The notes under the pieces: model-generated
What the model was told of the DNA's origin: nothing
The model's input: the letters and a program-made list of their open reading frames with translations, nothing else
Databases searched by the model: none
Made by a program: the position numbers and the translations under genes
Origin: JAZDFC01 sp043808235
GTDB taxonomy: Bacteria; Bacteroidota; Ignavibacteria; Ignavibacteriales; Melioribacteraceae
Assembly: GCA_043808235.1 (NCBI GenBank)
Contig: JAZDFC010000006.1
Location: 1 to 17,226 of the forward strand
DNA: 17,226 nucleotides
Reading direction: 5' to 3'
Shown here: in pieces, positions 14,515 through 17,226 of the stretch
How the letters are laid out: each line of letters opens with the position of its first letter
How positions within the stretch are numbered: the first letter of the stretch is position 1

Positions 14515-15804
14515 TTATAATATTGCTTTTAATGCCAGCGCATTTGCTTCGATCGCTTTATTCAAATCTTCTTTGCTATGAGCAGTCGAAACGAACATCG
14601 CTTCAAATTGAGCGGGCGGAAGATATATCCCACGGTTTAACATTTCATGAAAATATTTGCCGTATAAATGTGTATCGCACTTTAATGCGGAATTAAAATC
14701 GGTCACCGGTTCTTCGGTAAAGAAAATAGTCATCATCGAACCGACACGGTTGAATTGAAAATTCTTTCCTGTGGATTTTATTCCATCTCTGATTCCCGTT
14801 TCAAGATAAGCGGATTTTTCTTCGAGGATTTTATAAATCTCAGGATTATTTTTTATATAATTCAAAGCAGCAAATCCGGCATTCATTGCTAAGGGATTAC
14901 CGCTCAATGTTCCAGCCTGGTAAACCGGTCCGGCAGGTGAAACCATCGACATAATTTCTTTCTTGCCGCCGTAAGCTCCAACCGGCAAACCGCCGCCGAT
15001 AATTTTTCCGAATGTCGAAAGGTCGGGTTTGATGCCGAGTATTTCCTGCGCGCCTCCTTTTGCCAAACGGAATCCCGTCATCACCTCATCGAATATCAAA
15101 ACAATTTTTTCATCATCACAAATCTTTCGTAAATTTTTCATGAATGAATTTACTGGAATAACAGTACCCATATTTCCAACAATCGGTTCGATAATTAACG
15201 CTGCAATTTCATTTCTGTTTTGCTCAATTATTTTTTCCACTGATGCAATATCATTGAAAGTCGCGAGCAGAGTATCGGCGGCATTGCCTTTTGTTACGCC
15301 GGGACTCGTCGGCACACCGAATGTTAATGCGCCTGAGCCGGCTTTAATTAAAAAGAAATCTCCGTGTCCGTGATAGCAGCCTTCGAACTTAATAATTTTT
15401 TCTTTCCCGGTATAGCCACGCGCCGCACGGATGGCGCTCATCGTTGCTTCCGTCCCGCTGTTGACCATTCGAACCATCTCAACCGAAGGAACTAACTCCG
15501 TAATAAGTTGAGCCATCTTCACTTCGATTTCAGTCGGTGCGCCGAAACTTGTTCCGTTATCAATCGCCGCTTTCAAAGCATCAATTATGAATGGCGGATT
15601 ATGTCCGAACAAATGCGGACCCCAACTGCCGATGTAATCGATATATTCGTTTCCGTCGACATCGAATAACTTCGAGCCCTTACCGCTTTTCATAAAAATA
15701 GGATAGCCGCCGACTGATTTAAAAGCGCGAACCGGGGAATTCACTCCGCCGGGGATTAAATGTTTTGCTGTTTCAAAAAGTTGGGCGCTGGTTTTTGTAT
15801 TCAT
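14515..15804 (-). CDS. hemL: HemL, glutamate-1-semialdehyde 2,1-aminomutase
   Basis: HemL is a PLP enzyme that converts glutamate-1-semialdehyde to 5-aminolevulinate, the last step of the C5 route to heme. The 429-residue form from ATG 15804 matches the family length of about 430. Marks are VNSGTEATMSAIRAARG at 114-130, FDEVMTGFR with D239 at 238-246, and the PLP lysine K267 in STFGKIIGGGLPVG, equal to K265 in E. coli. A frame continues upstream to 15939, but it would add 45 residues unlike HemL and would run through a structured repeat, so I chose the start with MNTKTSAQLF, preceded by GGAACA. A second ATG at 15807 is equally possible. Other heme-synthesis genes are not in the window. Confidence 0.97.
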   Translation of the reverse strand: MNTKTSAQLFETAKHLIPGGVNSPVRAFKSVGGYPIFMKSGKGSKLFDVDGNEYIDYIGSWGPHLFGHNPPFIIDALKAAIDNGTSFGAPTEIEVKMAQLITELVPSVEMVRMVNSGTEATMSAIRAARGYTGKEKIIKFEGCYHGHGDFFLIKAGSGALTFGVPTSPGVTKGNAADTLLATFNDIASVEKIIEQNRNEIAALIIEPIVGNMGTVIPVNSFMKNLRKICDDEKIVLIFDEVMTGFRLAKGGAQEILGIKPDLSTFGKIIGGGLPVGAYGGKKEIMSMVSPAGPVYQAGTLSGNPLAMNAGFAALNYIKNNPEIYKILEEKSAYLETGIRDGIKSTGKNFQFNRVGSMMTIFFTEEPVTDFNSALKCDTHLYGKYFHEMLNRGIYLPPAQFEAMFVSTAHSKEDLNKAIEANALALKAIL

Positions 15805-15900
15805 CATTGTTCCGAATTCTGTTTCCAAAAATTTAATGCGAAGATAATTATAAATGGAATTAATTGCTCCATGCACGAATCTAAAATTATTTGTCGGGTT

Positions 15901-15949
15901 ATCCCGATTCATCGGGATTTGTTTGAATAGCGCGATCATTTATGGTCGC
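15901..15949 (-). repeat. Two-hairpin 49-nt element, copy C (inverted)
   Basis: On the minus strand hairpin 1 is GCGACCATAAATGATCGC (15949-15932), the linker is GCTATTCAAACAA, and hairpin 2 is ATCCCGATGAATCGGGAT. The layout matches copies A and B exactly. One stem-1 pair is a G-T on the plus strand. It sits between divergent hemL and the cupin gene, about 97 bp before the hemL start. Confidence 0.85.
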
Positions 15950-16034
15950 CAGGCTTTGACTGGGTCGCGTGGTGTTTATAAAAAATAAAAGCGTCGGTTT
16001 TATTATTTTTCCAACAGAAATAATTGGAGATAAC

Positions 16035-16364
16035 ATGAAAATTGAGAATATTCCTTTTACTGTAATTGATTGGAAAGAAGTAGTTCCCGAAGAGCACAGC
16101 GGAGAAACGGGCAACGCAATTTGGAAAGTTTTGAAATTCGGCGATATACGTGTAAGGACGGTTGAATATACACCGGGATATTTCGCGGACCATTGGTGCA
16201 AGAAAGGACACGTCATTTACATCTTGAAAGGAGAAATGACAACCGAACTTGATGACGGGAGAAAGATTACTTTGAAAGAAGGGTCTTCGTATGTCGCAGG
16301 AGATAACATGGAAGCTCACAGAACATTTACCGAAACCGGTGTTAAGTTTTTTGTTGTTGATTGA
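16035..16364 (+). CDS. DHCW-type cupin fold protein
   Basis: This 109-residue single-domain cupin shows the motif ADHWCKKGH at 51-59, typical of the so-called DHCW cupins, and likely metal ligands H53, H59, E67 and H95. The conserved N-terminus (IPFTVIDWKEV...GETGNAIW) and the C-terminus FFVVD match this small family. Function is unknown; cupins can be enzymes or small-molecule sensors. The start at 16035 is supported by GGAG five bases upstream. A longer frame reaches 15969 but has no ribosome binding site and adds sequence unlike the family. The thioesterase gene follows after 25 nt, likely in the same operon, and hemL lies divergently upstream. Confidence 0.88.
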   Translation: MKIENIPFTVIDWKEVVPEEHSGETGNAIWKVLKFGDIRVRTVEYTPGYFADHWCKKGHVIYILKGEMTTELDDGRKITLKEGSSYVAGDNMEAHRTFTETGVKFFVVD

Positions 16365-16389
16365 TTACTGTTCATAATTTGGGAAACAG

Positions 16390-16905
16390 ATGATTCATAA
16401 AATTGTAAGTAAGCAGCACAATTCCAAAATGTGTTTTGTTTGCGGATTAATAAATCAGTTTGGAATCAAAGCACATTTTTATATTACCGAAAACCAGGAA
16501 TTAGTTGCAATCTTTAAACCCGCTGATGAACATCAGAGTTATCCGGGCAGATTACATGGAGGAATTGCTTCTGCCATTCTTGATGAAACTATCGGCAGAG
16601 CAATTTTGAATAAATACGAAACCGAAGTCTGGGGTGTTACAATCGAACTGAATTTGAAATACAAAAAACCCATTCCGTTAAATGAAGAAATAAAAGTAGT
16701 CGGAAGAATCGTTAGTGAGAACAATAGGATATTTGAAGGCACTGGAGAAATTTATTTACAAAATGGGGATGTCGCAGTCACTGCAGAGGGAAAGTATTTG
16801 AAAGTGCCGCTTGAAAAAATTGCCGACTTCGACCGTGAGGAAAACGATTGGCGTGTTGTTCATCTTGAAAACGAACCGGGGGAGATTGAGATAAATACTC
16901 ATTAA
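16390..16905 (+). CDS. Hotdog-fold acyl-CoA thioesterase (PaaI-like)
   Basis: This 171-residue protein of the thioesterase superfamily probably hydrolyses acyl-CoA. The signature is LHGGIASAILDETIGRA at 55-71, where HGG and D65 are the usual active-site positions. NLKYKKPIPLNEEIKVVGRI at 88-107 is the second hotdog mark. A CFVCG motif at 15-19 is common in this subgroup. The C-terminal tail of about 30 residues is extra, acidic, and unrecognised. GGGAAACAG precedes the ATG. It follows the cupin gene by 25 nt. Its substrate and any link to the acyl-CoA ligase at 6912 cannot be judged. Confidence 0.85.
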   Translation: MIHKIVSKQHNSKMCFVCGLINQFGIKAHFYITENQELVAIFKPADEHQSYPGRLHGGIASAILDETIGRAILNKYETEVWGVTIELNLKYKKPIPLNEEIKVVGRIVSENNRIFEGTGEIYLQNGDVAVTAEGKYLKVPLEKIADFDREENDWRVVHLENEPGEIEINTH

Positions 16906-17002
16906 TATTGGTCATAAAATAAAACTTTGGTAAATTGTAGCGGGTTATTTCTAGAACTGTACAAAATTTATATTAGATATTATCAATATTGCAGTAATTA
17001 CT

Positions 17003-17226
17003 ATGGCAGAAAAAGCTTTTATTACTCCAGAAGTGTTAAAATGGGCTCGAGAAACGGCGAAAATATCCATCGAAGAAGCTGCCTTAAAAATTCCAGCATG
17101 TACAAAAGCAAAACTAACAAGTTGGGAAAGTGGAGATGAGTACCCGACTATTCGTCAAGCTGAAAAATTAGCTAAAATATATCGAAGACCGTTTTCAGCC
17201 TTGTTCCTCCCTTCAGTCCCCAAAGA
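17003..17226 (+). CDS. XRE/ImmA-IrrE (COG2856)-type protein, N-terminal part (runs off the right edge)
   Basis: Translation from ATG 17003 gives MAEKAFITPEVLKWARETAK and runs open to the edge, 74 codons. It shows a helix-turn-helix of the XRE type (SIEEAALKI...KLTSWESGDEYPTIRQAEKLAKIY) followed by RRPFSALFLPSVP. This combination is characteristic of proteins with an N-terminal XRE domain and a C-terminal ImmA/IrrE zinc protease, normally about 370 residues, of which only the start is present. Such genes often pair with a PIN-type toxin gene or sit in mobile islands. There is no clear ribosome binding site. The upstream 97 bp are very AT-rich, unlike the preceding genes. Confidence 0.8.
   Translation, partial: MAEKAFITPEVLKWARETAKISIEEAALKIPACTKAKLTSWESGDEYPTIRQAEKLAKIYRRPFSALFLPSVPK

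Noticed and set aside
15805..15939. 45-residue N-terminal extension of HemL
   Set aside because: The extension does not look like HemL, lacks a ribosome binding site and runs through copy C of the structured element; the shorter form has the family length.
8835..15949. The 49-nt elements as a CRISPR array
   Set aside because: The copies are kilobases apart, in both orientations, and their variable parts are self-complementary stems, not spacers.
15969..16034. 22-residue N-terminal extension of the cupin
   Set aside because: GGAG sits at the right distance from ATG 16035, and the protein from there matches the family start.

Overview
This AT-rich window looks like chromosomal DNA of a Gram-negative member of the Bacteroidota/Chlorobi (FCB) branch, possibly Ignavibacteria-like. 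That assignment is inferred from three things. One promoter fits the Bacteroidota pattern TTTG-N18-TAnnTTTG, at 12117-12146. The window also encodes secreted SdrD-type repeat protein, lipoproteins and an outer-membrane barrel, and many starts have weak ribosome binding sites. Most genes are housekeeping. No phage, insertion sequence, CRISPR array, tRNA or rRNA was seen.

Layout: 1-1514 (minus) is the N-terminal part of a large secreted protein with two near-identical SdrD B-like domains, preceded by a possible sigma-54 promoter and an upstream dyad. 2008-5786 (plus) is a cytochrome c maturation cluster, ccmC-ccmD-ccmE-ccmF; ccmD is a small GTG-start gene overlapping ccmE. CcmE has the rare CxxxY heme-binding motif instead of HxxxY. 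6157-6801 is a probable outer-membrane barrel. 6912-8825 is a long-chain acyl-CoA ligase-like enzyme. 8895-10655 (minus) is the signal peptide peptidase SppA. 11006-11992 (minus) is a PflX-type radical SAM protein. 12188-13481 is a two-lipoprotein operon with a visible promoter and terminator. 13643-14453 is a receiver-only response regulator followed by a bacteriohemerythrin. 14515-15804 (minus) is hemL. 16035-16905 is a DHCW-type cupin plus a hotdog thioesterase. From 17003 to the edge is the start of an XRE/ImmA-IrrE-type protein, which often marks a toxin-antitoxin or mobile region.

How the genes relate: the Ccm proteins move heme across the inner membrane and attach it to apocytochromes, and HemL makes the 5-aminolevulinate needed for heme. 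CcmA, CcmB, CcmG and CcmH are not in the window. SppA, the lipoproteins, the barrel and the SdrD protein all concern the cell envelope.

The most unusual signal is not a gene. It is a 49-nt element present three times (8835-8883 plus, 10819-10867 plus, 15901-15949 minus). Each copy has two 8-2-8 hairpins around a conserved 13-nt linker. The hairpin sequences differ between copies but pairing is kept, which points to selection for structure. Two copies flank sppA.
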